Shown one piece after another: positions 40,570 through 50,913 of a stretch of 64,000 nucleotides of DNA. The notes below the pieces were generated by a model. The model made no database searches. It had not been told where the DNA came from and saw nothing but the letters and a program-made list of their open reading frames with translations. Position 1 is the first letter of the stretch, and the number at the start of each line of letters is the position of its first letter. This stretch comes from Candidatus Eisenbergiella stercoravium. GTDB taxonomy: Bacteria > Bacillota > Clostridia > Lachnospirales > Lachnospiraceae. The position numbers were made by a program, and so were the translations under genes. The stretch lies in NCBI GenBank assembly GCA_019113175.1, contig DXHY01000057.1:39172-103171 (forward strand), read 5' to 3'.

Positions 40570-42063
40570 ATGGCGTTTTATTATGGGGAACCGTCAAGAA
40601 CTTTCAGCGAATTTCTACTGATTCCGGGATATTCATCCACGGAATGCATACCAGCGAAGGTGAGTCTGAAAACGCCGCTGGTCAGATATGAAAAAGGACA
40701 GGAGCCGGAGCTTTCCATTAATATTCCGATGGTGTCGGCGATCATGCAGTCTGTTTCTGACGACAGACTGGCGGTCGCGCTGGCGCAGGAAGGCGGCCTG
40801 TCCTTTATTTATGGCTCGCAGCCGGTGGAGCAGCAGGCGGAAATGGTAAGAAGGGTGAAGCGCTACCGGGCCGGATTCGTGGTGAGCGATTCCAATGTGT
40901 CGCCGGACATGACGCTGGCGGATGTGCTCGCCATCACGGAGAAAACGGGACATTCCACCATCGCGGTCACCGACGATGGGAAGAGCGGCGGAAAGCTTCT
41001 GGGAATCGTGACGAACAAGGATTACCGGGTCAGCAGGATGAACCCGGAGACGAAAGTTGCCGAGTTCATGACGAAGTTTGAGGATCTGGTTTATGCGGAT
41101 GAGGACACCACGCTGAAGGAAGCGAACGACATCATCTGGGAACACAAGATCAACTGCCTTCCGCTTGTGAATAAGAAGCAGGAGCTGGTTTATCTGGTGT
41201 TCCGCAAGGACTACGATACCCATAAGAAGAATGAGAACGAGCTGATCGATACCTCCAAGCGTTACATGGTAGGAGCCGGAATCAATACCAGAGATTATGA
41301 GGAGCGTGTTCCCGCTCTGGTGGAGGCCGGAGCGGACGCCCTGTGCATCGACAGCTCGGAGGGGTATTCCGAGTGGCAGAAGATCACGCTGGATTATATC
41401 CATAAAAAGTATGGCCGCAGCGTGAAGGTGGGAGCAGGAAATGTGGTGGATGGAGACGGCTTCCGGTTTCTTGCAGAGGCGGGGGCGGATTTCGTCAAGG
41501 TAGGAATCGGCGGAGGCGCCATCTGCATCACCAGAGAGCAGAAGGGTATCGGAAGAGGACAGGCCACCGCGGTCATCGAGGTGGCGAAGGCCCGGGACGA
41601 ATACTATAAGGAAACGGGCATCTACGTTCCCATCTGCTCCGACGGCGGTATCGTGCATGATTATCACATCACCCTGGCGCTTGCCATGGGCGCGGATTTC
41701 GTCATGCTGGGCCGGTATTTCGCCCGCTTCGATGAAAGCCCCACCAAGCGGGTGAACATCAACGGAAGCTACATGAAGGAATACTGGGGCGAGGGCAGCG
41801 CGCGAGCGAGGAACTGGCAGAGATACGATCTGGGCGGAGACAAAAAGCTTTCCTTTGAGGAAGGCGTGGATTCCCTGGTCCCTTATGCCGGAAGCCTGCA
41901 TGACAATGTGAGCATGACGTTGAGCAAGGTGAAATCCACCATGTGCAACTGCGGCGCGCTCACCATCCCGGAGCTGCAGCAGAAGGCGAAAATCACTCTG
42001 GTTTCCTCCACCAGTATCGTGGAGGGCGGCGCTCACGACGTGATGCTCAGGGATAAGAGATAG
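40570..42063 (+). CDS. guaB: IMP dehydrogenase
   Basis: Oxidises IMP to XMP with NAD, the first step of guanine nucleotide synthesis. The 497-residue protein has the barrel with two CBS domains inserted ([19 protein letters not shown] and [20 protein letters not shown], residues ~110-225). The catalytic cysteine is in [20 protein letters not shown] near residue 319, and a flap tyrosine lies in [13 protein letters not shown]. The start at 40570 is set by GGAGG six bases upstream; longer reading into the hairpin is rejected. The opening segment [20 protein letters not shown] is typical of the Clostridia version. Confidence 0.93.
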   Translation: MAFYYGEPSRTFSEFLLIPGYSSTECIPAKVSLKTPLVRYEKGQEPELSINIPMVSAIMQSVSDDRLAVALAQEGGLSFIYGSQPVEQQAEMVRRVKRYRAGFVVSDSNVSPDMTLADVLAITEKTGHSTIAVTDDGKSGGKLLGIVTNKDYRVSRMNPETKVAEFMTKFEDLVYADEDTTLKEANDIIWEHKINCLPLVNKKQELVYLVFRKDYDTHKKNENELIDTSKRYMVGAGINTRDYEERVPALVEAGADALCIDSSEGYSEWQKITLDYIHKKYGRSVKVGAGNVVDGDGFRFLAEAGADFVKVGIGGGAICITREQKGIGRGQATAVIEVAKARDEYYKETGIYVPICSDGGIVHDYHITLALAMGADFVMLGRYFARFDESPTKRVNINGSYMKEYWGEGSARARNWQRYDLGGDKKLSFEEGVDSLVPYAGSLHDNVSMTLSKVKSTMCNCGALTIPELQQKAKITLVSSTSIVEGGAHDVMLRDKR

Positions 42064-42161
42064 AACAGGAAAACAGGATCAAAGGACAGGTCAGAAAGAC
42101 GGCCGGATAAAAGGGGGGACGCATCCGGCGCTGTCGCTGACACTCCGGAATGGAGTTTGAA

Positions 42162-42821
42162 ATGGAAGGCATGCAGAAGATCAGAATTGTGAAAAAGAAC
42201 GATCCGGATTCTCTGGAATATGAGGTGGGAGACGTTCTTACGGTGGAAGGAACCTGGTACGGCGGCGTCAACGCAAAGGGCAGAAGCGGAATCCCCCTGT
42301 CGCTGGACCGGGAAGAATATGAGGAATACAGGCAGGAGCCGCAGAGCTCTGCCGGACAGGAGGAGCATGCGTCGGACGAAAAAGGCCGGAAAACGGGACG
42401 GATCGATTCCTTCTCCTATCAGCTGGGCGTCATGGACTGCTTCTGTGAGATGGTTGCCGCCGGTGTGAAAAGGCTTGCCATGAGCCATCCCTTTTCAGAC
42501 CGGGAGGAAAGGGACCGTTACCGGGAGGAAGTAAAGCGGCTCTGCGATAAGTATGAAATTCTTTTCTATCCGGAGGAGGAAGCGCTTCTGACCGCGCTGT
42601 TTCCGAAGGAGGCAAACCGGGGAAAGCCCCTGTATCTTTTTTATGGAAAAGAAGAGACGCTGACAGAATATCTGGCGCTGAAGGAGGAGCAGAAACGCCT
42701 GATGGAGCAGGGGCTCTATACCAGGGAAGAGGATGAGCGGCTTGCCCGCGAATTCGGACGTCTGCTTTCTTATCCGGAGGACGGAATCTGCCGTCTGATC
42801 AGGAAGACTGAAAACGCATAG
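42162..42821 (+). CDS. hypothetical protein
   Basis: A ~219-residue acidic, soluble protein that I cannot name. The N-terminal ~55 residues look like a small beta barrel (IRIVKKNDPDSLEYEVGDVL, then TVEGTWYGGVNAKG), resembling a nucleotide- or protein-binding SH3-like domain. The remainder is helical (FSYQLGVMDCFCEMVAAGVK; EEDERLAREFGRLL). No membrane segment or signal. The start is uncertain: 42150, 42162 or 42171 are all in frame, and GGAG at a proper distance favours 42162. It lies between guaB and a TetR gene, 20 bases before the latter. Confidence 0.55.
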   Translation: MEGMQKIRIVKKNDPDSLEYEVGDVLTVEGTWYGGVNAKGRSGIPLSLDREEYEEYRQEPQSSAGQEEHASDEKGRKTGRIDSFSYQLGVMDCFCEMVAAGVKRLAMSHPFSDREERDRYREEVKRLCDKYEILFYPEEEALLTALFPKEANRGKPLYLFYGKEETLTEYLALKEEQKRLMEQGLYTREEDERLAREFGRLLSYPEDGICRLIRKTENA

Positions 42822-42841
42822 AAAGGTTCAGGAGGAAGGCC

Positions 42842-43378
42842 ATGCCCTCAGACATGAAGGAGAGGATTGCAGGAAAGTTCGCGGAGCTTACCCTGGAAAA
42901 ATCCGTTGACAAAATTACCGTAAAGGACATTGTGGAAGCCTGCCACATTACCAGACAGACTTTTTACTATCATTTTCAGGATCTGATCGATGTGATAGAC
43001 TGGTCGCTTCGCCGGGTGATGGAGGAGCTGGTGGAAAAGAGTCTGCAGATGCAGTCCCGGGAAGAGGTGATGGAGCTGTTTCTCGGCTCCGCAGTAAAGG
43101 GGCGGGAGATGATCCGAAAGCTCCTTTCATCCCAGTTAAGGGAACAGACAGAACGCCTGATGATCGACTCGATCCGCTCCTGGTTTCAGGAGTTGACGGA
43201 CAGAAAAGAGCTCTTTCAGGATGTGAGCCGTGCAGACGCACAGGTAGCGCTGGATTTTTATACGTTTGCCGTTGCCGGCATCCTGCTGGAATACTGCATG
43301 AAGCCCAATGTAAACATAAAGCGCCTGTCAGGCCAGCTCATCCGCCTGATGGAAGGACGGCTCCTGAAGGAGGCATAA
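42842..43378 (+). CDS. TetR/AcrR-family transcriptional regulator
   Basis: A 178-residue repressor with an N-terminal HTH (KITVKDIVEACHITRQTFYY, residues ~23-45) and a helical ligand/dimer domain. The form resembles the DhaS/RamR-like, short TetR group with a C-terminal TetR_C-type region (YCMKPNVNIKRLSGQLIRLM). AGGAGG lies just upstream. It follows the 219-residue hypothetical closely, so both may be co-transcribed. No clear target gene is adjacent. Confidence 0.85.
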   Translation: MPSDMKERIAGKFAELTLEKSVDKITVKDIVEACHITRQTFYYHFQDLIDVIDWSLRRVMEELVEKSLQMQSREEVMELFLGSAVKGREMIRKLLSSQLREQTERLMIDSIRSWFQELTDRKELFQDVSRADAQVALDFYTFAVAGILLEYCMKPNVNIKRLSGQLIRLMEGRLLKEA

Positions 43379-43410
43379 GGCAGAACATCGGAGAAAGGCC
43401 GGAAAAAGTT

Positions 43411-43461
43411 TGACAAAAAGGCCCGTGTGTAAAGGATTTTTACACATGGGCCTTTTTGTCA
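43411..43461 (+). terminator. terminator after TetR gene
   Basis: A long stem of 23 pairs with one G-U pair (TGACAAAAAGGCCC..TGTAAA against TTTACA..GGGCCTTTTTGTCA) with a 4-base loop. Confidence 0.85.
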
Positions 43462-43585
43462 GGACAGATGGGAAAACTTGAGTGTGGCAGTTTGACCGGA
43501 TTTCTGGTAAAAAGAAAATAGATGTTCCGGCGGCCGGCAGCAAGGCCGGTCGAGGGCCGAAACATCCGGAAAGGAGAAAGGATAA

Positions 43586-44023
43586 GTGGATCAGGGAATT
43601 TTTTCTGTCAAGCTGTGCGAAATGGAACAGCAGTATGGAAAGCTTCAGAGCCGGATTCAGCTCTGCCAGAGCAGGGACCACGACAGGATAAGCGAGGAAA
43701 TCCGCCAGATGGAGGATGAGGAGGCTGAAAGCAGACTTCTCCTGAAAAAGAGAATGATGGGAAGCGGTTTTCCCGCTGCCGCGCGCCTTGCCCAGGCTCA
43801 GCTTACCTATGAGGAAACTGTAAGGGAAATCCTGTGTGAGGCGGAGGAGGGAAAATTTTCCCGGGAACACAGGAAGCCCGGAGATCCGGAGGCTGCCATC
43901 CTGTACGCGGAATATGCCGCTGACTTTGCCACACAATCCATGAACTATGCGCTGCTCGCCGCGCTGAAAGCGGTGGAAAGGCAGCTTTCCTACGAAGAGA
44001 AAGGAAGAGAAAAAGATGAATGA
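43586..44023 (+). CDS. helical protein of unknown function, translated with ftsH
   Basis: A 145-residue, mostly helical, soluble and charged protein with no recognised family (KLCEMEQQYGKLQSRIQLCQ; AADFATQSMNYALLAALKA). GTG start with AAAGGAG upstream. It overlaps the ftsH start by eight bases, so the two are translationally coupled. A role as FtsH adaptor or substrate is plausible by position only. Confidence 0.6.
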   Translation: MDQGIFSVKLCEMEQQYGKLQSRIQLCQSRDHDRISEEIRQMEDEEAESRLLLKKRMMGSGFPAAARLAQAQLTYEETVREILCEAEEGKFSREHRKPGDPEAAILYAEYAADFATQSMNYALLAALKAVERQLSYEEKGREKDE

Positions 44024-45833
44024 GGTAAAAACCCCAAAAAAGCCGTTTATATTTTATTACGTCATCGTGCTGCTCGTCCTCATGCTGCTGAATTTTCTGG
44101 TTATGCCCAGAATGCTGCAGGCAAGCATCAAGGAAGTGGACTACGGCACCTTCATGGACATGATCGATGACAAAAACATCGGAGAGGTTGAAGTAGAGAG
44201 CAACCAGATTATTTTTACGGACAAGGACAATACTCAGATTTATAAAACAGGCCCGATGTTCGATCCGGGGCTGACGGAACGGCTGCATGATTCCGGAGCG
44301 GTGTTCGCCTCCGAGATCGTGGAGCAGGCATCTCCCATCGTGAGCTTTCTGGTTTCCTGGGTGCTGCCCATCGCGATCTTTGTAGGCCTGGGCCAGTGGA
44401 TGTATAAGAGAACGATGAACAAGATGGGCGGAGATTCCATGATGTTCGGCATGGGGAAGAGCAATGCGAAGATTTATGTGAAATCTTCCGCAGGCATCCG
44501 CTTCAGCGATGTGGCGGGCGAGGATGAGGCGAAGGAAAGCCTTACCGAGATCGTCAACTATCTGCATGATCCGAAGAAATATGAGGAAATCGGCGCATCC
44601 ATGCCGAAGGGCATCCTGCTTGTCGGCCCTCCCGGAACCGGTAAAACCATGCTGGCAAAGGCGGTCGCGGGCGAAGCAAACGTGCCGTTTTTCTCCATCT
44701 CCGGTTCGGAATTTGTGGAAATGTTCGTGGGTATGGGCGCCTCTAAGGTGCGTGACCTCTTCAAGCAGGCGAAGGAGAAGGCTCCCTGTATTGTGTTCAT
44801 CGATGAGATCGATGCCATCGGGGAAAAGAGAGGCGGACAGTACGGTGGAAACGATGAGCGGGAGCAGACGCTGAATCAGCTGCTGACGGAGATGGACGGA
44901 TTTGAAGGAAATACAGGGGTCATCATCCTGGCGGCGACCAACCGTCCGGATTCTCTGGATCCTGCCCTGCTTCGTCCCGGCCGTTTTGACAGGCGGGTAC
45001 CCGTAGAACTGCCTGACCTGAAGGGAAGAGAAGAGATTCTGAAAGTACATGCGAAGAAGGTAAAGGTGGATTCCGGCGTGGACTTCTCCGTTATCGCCCG
45101 CATGGCCTCAGGCGCGTCAGGCGCTGAGCTTGCCAACATCGTCAATGAAGCCGCTCTTCGTGCTGTCCGCGACGGACGTAAGACGGTTACTCAGGCGGAT
45201 CTGGAGGAGAGCATCGAGGTGGTGATCGCAGGCTACCAGAAGAAGAATTCCATCCTGACGGATCAGGAGAAAAAGATCGTTGCCTATCACGAAATCGGCC
45301 ATGCACTGGTTGCCGCAAAGCAGACCAATTCAGCCCCGGTTCAGAAGATCACCATCATTCCCAGAACCTCCGGCGCGCTGGGCTATACTATGCAGGTGGA
45401 CGAAGGCAACCATTACTTGATGAATAAGGAAGAGATCGAAAACAAGATCGCCACGCTGACCGGCGGCCGTGCGGCTGAGGAAGTGGTTTTTGGTTCCATC
45501 ACCACAGGCGCTTCCAACGACATCGAACAGGCTACCAAGCTGGCCCGCGCCATGATCATGCAGTACGGTATGAGCGATGACTTCGACATGGTTGCACTGG
45601 AAACCATCACCAACCAGTATCTGGGCGGCGATGCCTCCCTCGCCTGCTCCGCTGATACCCAGGCAGAGATCGACAGACAGGTGGTAGAGCTGGTGAAGAG
45701 ACAGCATGAAAAGGCCAGGAAGCTTCTGGAGAACAATCGGAAGAAGCTGGATGAGCTGGCCGAGTATCTGTATAAAAAGGAGACCATTACCGGAGAAGAG
45801 TTTATGAATATTCTGAACGCTCCGGAGGCGTAA
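44016..45833 (+). CDS. ftsH: ATP-dependent zinc metalloprotease FtsH
   Basis: A 605-residue membrane AAA+ protease that degrades membrane and regulatory proteins. Helix 1 is [20 protein letters not shown] (residues 12-31), helix 2 near 108-128. Walker A is GPPGTGKTM near 208, Walker [11 protein letters not shown] near 265, the second region of homology [19 protein letters not shown] near 309, and zinc-site HEIGHA at 425-430. The usual motif is HEAGHA; Ile in place of Ala is accepted in some relatives. GAAGAGA site upstream; overlaps the previous gene by eight bases. A terminator follows. Confidence 0.95.
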   Translation: MNEVKTPKKPFIFYYVIVLLVLMLLNFLVMPRMLQASIKEVDYGTFMDMIDDKNIGEVEVESNQIIFTDKDNTQIYKTGPMFDPGLTERLHDSGAVFASEIVEQASPIVSFLVSWVLPIAIFVGLGQWMYKRTMNKMGGDSMMFGMGKSNAKIYVKSSAGIRFSDVAGEDEAKESLTEIVNYLHDPKKYEEIGASMPKGILLVGPPGTGKTMLAKAVAGEANVPFFSISGSEFVEMFVGMGASKVRDLFKQAKEKAPCIVFIDEIDAIGEKRGGQYGGNDEREQTLNQLLTEMDGFEGNTGVIILAATNRPDSLDPALLRPGRFDRRVPVELPDLKGREEILKVHAKKVKVDSGVDFSVIARMASGASGAELANIVNEAALRAVRDGRKTVTQADLEESIEVVIAGYQKKNSILTDQEKKIVAYHEIGHALVAAKQTNSAPVQKITIIPRTSGALGYTMQVDEGNHYLMNKEEIENKIATLTGGRAAEEVVFGSITTGASNDIEQATKLARAMIMQYGMSDDFDMVALETITNQYLGGDASLACSADTQAEIDRQVVELVKRQHEKARKLLENNRKKLDELAEYLYKKETITGEEFMNILNAPEA

Positions 45834-45895
45834 TGGAGCAGACAACGGGCGCCGCACAGGGGCGCGTCCTGACATAAGGATATAACCTAATCGTC

Positions 45896-45931
45896 GCGGG
45901 GCGGCATGGCCGAAAGGTCTGGCTGCCCCGC
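45896..45931 (+). terminator. terminator after ftsH
   Basis: GCGGGGCGGC/GCTGCCCCGC (one G-U pair) with an inner stem GGCC/GGTC and T-rich end TTTCTC. Confidence 0.75.
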
Positions 45932-45990
45932 TTTCTCTGATTTTAGGAACGAATTTCAATCATAAATATACAGGAATCGTGAGAAAAAAC

Positions 45991-46047
45991 AGCAGAATCT
46001 TCTGCTCATGAAATTTCATTGAGATAAAACATAAAATTTGCTACAAT
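45991..46047 (+). promoter_or_regulatory. BREX operon promoter with two palindromes
   Basis: TTGAGA (46019-46024), 17 bases, TACAAT (46042-46047) form a good sigma-A promoter about 120 bases before brxA. Directly upstream lie a palindrome AGCAGAA-TC-TTCTGCT (45991-46006) and a 10-bp perfect palindrome TGAAATTTCA (46009-46018) that abuts the -35. Both are placed as operators would be. No BrxR-type regulator gene is in the locus. The ~115-base leader up to brxA holds no supported gene. Confidence 0.65.
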
Positions 46048-46169
46048 AATAAAAGACTTTTTGGAGGGGAAAGAATCAGGAAAGTCTATGCCGGACACAA
46101 TGGAGTTCTGATTTTGGAACGAGGAAAGGTGTATGATAAAACAGGCAAAATAGAAGCGGAGATATGGAG

Positions 46170-46775
46170 ATGGATCAGGCACATTTATATAACGGCAGCC
46201 TAACGGCTGAGCAGTTTCTCTTCTATGAAATCAGGATTGCCGCGAAATATTATATTAACGGTAAAACTATTGAAGAGGCAATCGAAAGTATCAAAAAGGA
46301 CAATCTGTTTCAATATCCCACAGAGCGTCAGGTTTCCCGACTGGCAAGGGCTTGCTATAGGCGTCTGGATGCGTTGGACAATGAGCAGCTTATACATGAG
46401 CTTGCATTCGCGCCGGGCGAAATTGCCAGACAGATTAACCTCTATGCGATCATGAAGTATAACCGTTTGGTCTGGGAATTTATGATACAGGTCATCGGAG
46501 AAAAATACAGCAGTCAGGATTTCAGTTTCTTACGGAAAGACCTGAATGCGTTTTTTACCAGGCTTCAGGCGCAGAATGATTCCATCTCTGCTTGGAGCGA
46601 AAACACAGTCAATAAAATCAAAAGCGTGCTTGTGCGGATGCTGGTTGAGACAGAGTACCTTGACGGGATTCGTTCTACTATTCTGAATCCAATTCTCCTC
46701 TGCGAAGAGCTGGAAGAAGGGATCAGAGCTAACCATGATGATGAAGCACTGCCAGCATTTAATTGTTTTCGATAG
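46170..46775 (+). CDS. brxA: BREX protein BrxA (DUF1819)
   Basis: First gene of a type 1 BREX defence operon. The ~201-residue helical protein matches the DUF1819 family: GSLTAEQFLFYEIRIAAKYY near the start, YPTERQVSRLARACYRRLD, and the closing VETEYLDGIRSTILNPILL. Related BrxA binds DNA; its exact job in defence is not settled. I prefer the ATG at 46170 (GGAG eight bases upstream) to the one at 46164. brxB follows after 15 bases. Confidence 0.93.
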   Translation: MDQAHLYNGSLTAEQFLFYEIRIAAKYYINGKTIEEAIESIKKDNLFQYPTERQVSRLARACYRRLDALDNEQLIHELAFAPGEIARQINLYAIMKYNRLVWEFMIQVIGEKYSSQDFSFLRKDLNAFFTRLQAQNDSISAWSENTVNKIKSVLVRMLVETEYLDGIRSTILNPILLCEELEEGIRANHDDEALPAFNCFR

Positions 46776-46790
46776 GAGGCGCTCACAGAC

Positions 46791-47345
46791 ATGATAAAAC
46801 AGGAACTGGATCGGATCAAAGGGCGAATTTCTGACCCGGGTTTTCTTTCCAACAAAGGGTTGAGCAACGAGGTGGGCATCCATGTTTTCTGCTATGATCC
46901 CAAAGATGAGATAGTGGTTCGGGATTATATCCGAAGGTTAAAAGCAGAGGCGAACACCCCATACCGGATTATTGAGTGCGACCTCTATGAGATATTCCTT
47001 TCCCTGCTGGAAGATAAACGCGTCCTGTGTTCCGTACAGGGTTTGGAGGATAAGCGTGGGAAGGACTATCTGCTCAGCCAGCTGCAAAAGATCGCTACGC
47101 CGGAGGCACTGCTTGCAAGGATGGATTACTCCCCTCATGTGAAAGGACAGGATGTTCTGTTCATGACGGGCATTGGAAAAATCCATCCGTTTATGCGCTC
47201 TCATAAAATGCTGGACAGTATGCAGCATCTCTTTGAGGACATCCCCATTGTGATGTTCTATCCGGGAAGCTTCAACGGACAGACGCTCATTCTTTTCAAC
47301 GAGTTTCTGGACGGTCACTATTACCGGGCTTTTAATCTGCTGTAA
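46791..47345 (+). CDS. brxB: BREX protein BrxB (DUF1788)
   Basis: A 184-residue protein of the DUF1788 family. It begins IKQELDRIKGRISDPGFLSN and carries FMTGIGKIHPFMRSHKMLDS and IPIVMFYPGSFNGQTLILFN, both typical. BrxB is needed for BREX and is thought to work with BrxC and PglX. AGGAGG precedes the ATG. The next gene, brxC, starts 13 bases later. Confidence 0.94.
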   Translation: MIKQELDRIKGRISDPGFLSNKGLSNEVGIHVFCYDPKDEIVVRDYIRRLKAEANTPYRIIECDLYEIFLSLLEDKRVLCSVQGLEDKRGKDYLLSQLQKIATPEALLARMDYSPHVKGQDVLFMTGIGKIHPFMRSHKMLDSMQHLFEDIPIVMFYPGSFNGQTLILFNEFLDGHYYRAFNLL

Positions 47346-47357
47346 CGGAGGAGAACC

Positions 47358-50300
47358 ATGAAGATACAAAATATGTTCCAAAAGGACATCAACCGAGACA
47401 TTAACGGAGTTATTAAGGTTTCCCAGAATGACGATAACAGTCTGCGGCAAGAGCTGAGTGAGTATATCATCACGAAGGAGCTGCGCAGGCATTTCCGCAC
47501 ATTCTTTGACAACTACTCGAAGGCGATTGACTATCCCACTGACAAAATCGGTGTCTGGATTTCCGGTTTCTTTGGAAGTGGTAAATCTCACTTCTTAAAA
47601 ATCCTCTCCTACCTTCTTGAGAACAAAGAAGTCTGCGGCAAGAAGGCAATGGACTACTTCAAGGATAAGTTTGACGACCCCATGATGTACGCCACTGCGG
47701 TCAAGTGCGTCTCGGTGCCTACGGAGTCCATTCTATTCAATATCGACATCGAAGGACCGATCACGAAGGATAAGACTGCCGTTCTGCGCGTTTTTGCCAA
47801 AATGTTCTACAATCATTGCGGCTTCTACGGCGACGACTTGAAGATCGCTAGGCTGGAACGCTTTATTGAAAAACGGGGCAAGACCGATCAGTTCCGCGCT
47901 GCTTTTGAAGAAGTCAACGGTGCGCCGTGGGTGGAGACGCGGGATTCCTTCGCCTTCTTTGAGGACGATATTGTGGAAGTATTGCAGTCTGTCCTCGGCA
48001 TGAGTGAACAGGCTGCCCGGAACTGGTTTAACGGCGAAGAGACAAATGAGCTGAGCATTGCCCAGCTCGTCGCAGACATCAAAGAATATGTGGACGGAAA
48101 AGGCAAGAACTTCCGACTGCTGTTTATGGTGGACGAGGTTGGTCAGTATATCGGCGACGACGGGGATCTGATGATGAATCTGCAATCCCTTGCAGAAGAA
48201 ATCGGAACCCGTTGCATGGGGAAAGTCTGGGTTATGGTTACCAGTCAGGAGGCGATTGATTCCGTCGTTCATATCTCCGGCGATGACTTTTCCAAGATTC
48301 AGGGGCGTTTCGATACTCGCCTCAGCCTGTCCTCTTCCTCTGTCGATGAGGTCATTAAAAAACGTGTGCTGGCAAAGAATAAAGAGGCAGATCAGCTTCT
48401 CCGCATGGTGTATGATAAAGAACACGCCGTCCTGAAAAACCTTTACACCTTCAACAATCCGGTGCTGGACATCAAGGGATTTTCGAACAGTGCGGAGTTT
48501 TCTGCCACCTTCCCCTTTGTGCCGTATCAGTTTATCATCATCCAGAAGGTACTTGCTGAAATTCGGAAACACGGCAATTCCGGCAAGCATCTTTCCGGTG
48601 GTGAGCGTTCGATGCTGTCCGGATTCCAGGAAGCGGCACAGAAGGTGCAGGATAAGGACGAGAATGCCCTTGTCCCCTTCTACCTCTTCTATGATACTGT
48701 CCATACTTTCCTTGAGAGCGCGATCCGGCGCGTCATTGACCGCTGCCAGACCGCGGCTGACAACCACGACGGACTGGAACAGCAGGATGTGAACGTCCTG
48801 AAACTGCTGTATCTGGTACGGTACATTGACGACATTAAAGCGAATATCGACAACATTGCTGTTCTGATGATTGATGACATTCGTACCGATAAGATTGCCC
48901 TCAGAACGTCGGTCACGGAGTCCCTTGAGCGGTTGCTGTCTCAGAATTACATTTCCCGCAACGGGGACACCTATGCATTTCTGACCGACGAAGAGCAGGA
49001 TATTGCCATCGATATCCGTAATACGGTGGTTGACAGCGCACAGGTGACGGCGAGCATTGCCCAGACGGTGTATGGTGAAATCTATCCGGCGAAGAAATTT
49101 AAGTACGGTAAGTATGACTTTTCCTATGACCAGTACATAGATGAGACGCTGAATGGCTCCGCCTCCGGTGGGATGCGGCTGCGCATTGTTACTGTGGCAA
49201 GTGACTTTTACGGTGCGCCGGATCAGCGGCTTATCATGGATTCTCAGGTAAATAATGAAGCGATAGTCGTCCTGTCCAATGAAACCCCATACTTCGAGGA
49301 ACTGGAACAGGCAATGAAAATCCGTAAGTATGTCAAGCAGCGGAATGTCTCCCAGCTCCCGGAAAGCATTCAGGATATTATCCGAAAGAGGCAGCAGCAG
49401 GCCCGTACCCTTGAAGAGCGGGCGCGTGGCTATATTGAGAAAGCCATTGTCGGAGCAAAGGTTGTTGTCCACGGTGAAGTTATGGACATCAAGGCTGGCA
49501 ACGCAAAAGACAAGCTGGATGCTGCTATGAACGGTTTGGTGGAGAGCGTGTATTCCAAGCTGGGCATGGTCAACAGGTTTGCGGAAAGCGATGCAGATAT
49601 TCTCGTGATCCTCAACGGGACAGACAATGAACAGTCTGCCCTTGCCGGGACCAGCTCGAACAATGAGGATGCCCTGAACGAGATCAGCCAATGGCTGGAG
49701 CTGCAGAACGCGAAGATGCTCACTACCTCTATGGGGGATGTGCAGCGCAGATACAGCGCGATTCCCTACGGCTGGAGGGAAATCGACATTGCCGCTTTGG
49801 TTGCGCAGCTCGTCGCTCAGCAGAAAATCTCTATCAAGTACGGCGGAGCGATTGTGGGTAAGGACGAGCGCAGACTGGTTGACTATCTGCGCAAACGGTC
49901 TGAGATTGACAAAGCTATTGTGACCCGCAGGATTGCCCCCTCAGAAGACCTGATGCGAAAGAGCATTAACTTCCTCCGGGATTATCTCGGCGCAATGGAT
50001 ATCCCCTCCGATGAAGATGGACTGATCCGGTTTGTGCTGGACACGTTTGAGGGAAAAGAGAAGCATTACAATGAACTTTTGGAAGCCTATCAGCAAGTCA
50101 GATACCCGGAACGGGAAGTTGTGGAAAACGCCCGCAACCTTGTCGTCGATGTGCTGAGCCAGCGCAAGGACAACGTGGCTCTTCTCTCCCGCATGGCACA
50201 GAAGCAGGATGATCTACTGGACTCTATCGAAGATTTGGAAGGCGTGGAGCTGTTCTTCAAGTCCCAACGACCTGTCTTCGATGAAGCCAGGCATCAGATG

Positions 50301-50900
50301 GATAAAATCAGCAGGGAGCGCGACTATTTTGCAACGGATCCCGACACACAGGAAGTCTTTCGGCAGATTTCAACGATCCTTGCCATGCCGAAGCCCTATG
50401 GCCGCATCGGCGAGCTGCCGGAGCTGATCAGCAAAGCGAAAGCCGCATACAACAATCTGCTGGACATCAAACGTGACGAGGTTTTGGAGAATGTCCGCCA
50501 GTGTATGCAGGACGTTCATCAGCTCGCTTCCGAAGCCTATGACGCAACGGATCTGCTGCGTCAGGCAGACGCCTATCTTGTGGGCAAGCGCGAAGCGGCA
50601 AAGGAAGCAGCTTCGCTCACAGAACTGGACGCTATGATCACCCAGCTTCTCAACTATAAGGACAATATCTGCCGTCGCATGGAGGTTATGGTGGCTGACA
50701 CCCCGCCTTCGTATCCGGAAACGAAGGCCACGGCGGATGCTCCGGTACCGAAGCCGAAAAAGATCACCTTTGTTCGGCGGTACGATCTCTGCGCTGTCAA
50801 GCGTCTGCAATCCAGGGAGGATATTGACAAGTATGTGGAAGTTATCCGGGAAAAACTGTATCACACCATTGAAAGCTGTGATGAAGTACAAATTAGCTAA
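47358..50900 (+). CDS. brxC: BREX P-loop ATPase BrxC
   Basis: An 1180-residue ATPase, the usual BrxC length. The opening MFQKDINRDINGVIKVSQND is a family hallmark; Walker A is GFFGSGKSHF at residues ~71-80, and a Walker B-like LLFMVDEVGQYIG lies near 255. The C-terminal third is largely helical. It is the large core component of the system together with PglX and PglZ. AGGAG before the ATG. GC is lower than in ftsH and nfo on the two sides, as expected for a transferable island. Confidence 0.96.
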   Translation: MKIQNMFQKDINRDINGVIKVSQNDDNSLRQELSEYIITKELRRHFRTFFDNYSKAIDYPTDKIGVWISGFFGSGKSHFLKILSYLLENKEVCGKKAMDYFKDKFDDPMMYATAVKCVSVPTESILFNIDIEGPITKDKTAVLRVFAKMFYNHCGFYGDDLKIARLERFIEKRGKTDQFRAAFEEVNGAPWVETRDSFAFFEDDIVEVLQSVLGMSEQAARNWFNGEETNELSIAQLVADIKEYVDGKGKNFRLLFMVDEVGQYIGDDGDLMMNLQSLAEEIGTRCMGKVWVMVTSQEAIDSVVHISGDDFSKIQGRFDTRLSLSSSSVDEVIKKRVLAKNKEADQLLRMVYDKEHAVLKNLYTFNNPVLDIKGFSNSAEFSATFPFVPYQFIIIQKVLAEIRKHGNSGKHLSGGERSMLSGFQEAAQKVQDKDENALVPFYLFYDTVHTFLESAIRRVIDRCQTAADNHDGLEQQDVNVLKLLYLVRYIDDIKANIDNIAVLMIDDIRTDKIALRTSVTESLERLLSQNYISRNGDTYAFLTDEEQDIAIDIRNTVVDSAQVTASIAQTVYGEIYPAKKFKYGKYDFSYDQYIDETLNGSASGGMRLRIVTVASDFYGAPDQRLIMDSQVNNEAIVVLSNETPYFEELEQAMKIRKYVKQRNVSQLPESIQDIIRKRQQQARTLEERARGYIEKAIVGAKVVVHGEVMDIKAGNAKDKLDAAMNGLVESVYSKLGMVNRFAESDADILVILNGTDNEQSALAGTSSNNEDALNEISQWLELQNAKMLTTSMGDVQRRYSAIPYGWREIDIAALVAQLVAQQKISIKYGGAIVGKDERRLVDYLRKRSEIDKAIVTRRIAPSEDLMRKSINFLRDYLGAMDIPSDEDGLIRFVLDTFEGKEKHYNELLEAYQQVRYPEREVVENARNLVVDVLSQRKDNVALLSRMAQKQDDLLDSIEDLEGVELFFKSQRPVFDEARHQMDKISRERDYFATDPDTQEVFRQISTILAMPKPYGRIGELPELISKAKAAYNNLLDIKRDEVLENVRQCMQDVHQLASEAYDATDLLRQADAYLVGKREAAKEAASLTELDAMITQLLNYKDNICRRMEVMVADTPPSYPETKATADAPVPKPKKITFVRRYDLCAVKRLQSREDIDKYVEVIREKLYHTIESCDEVQIS

Positions 50901-50913
50901 TAAGGAGTAAGTT

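Noticed and set aside
47733..49691. 652-codon minus-strand open frame opposite brxC
   Set aside because: Antisense to a core BREX gene with clear motifs; no start signal and no recognisable domain.
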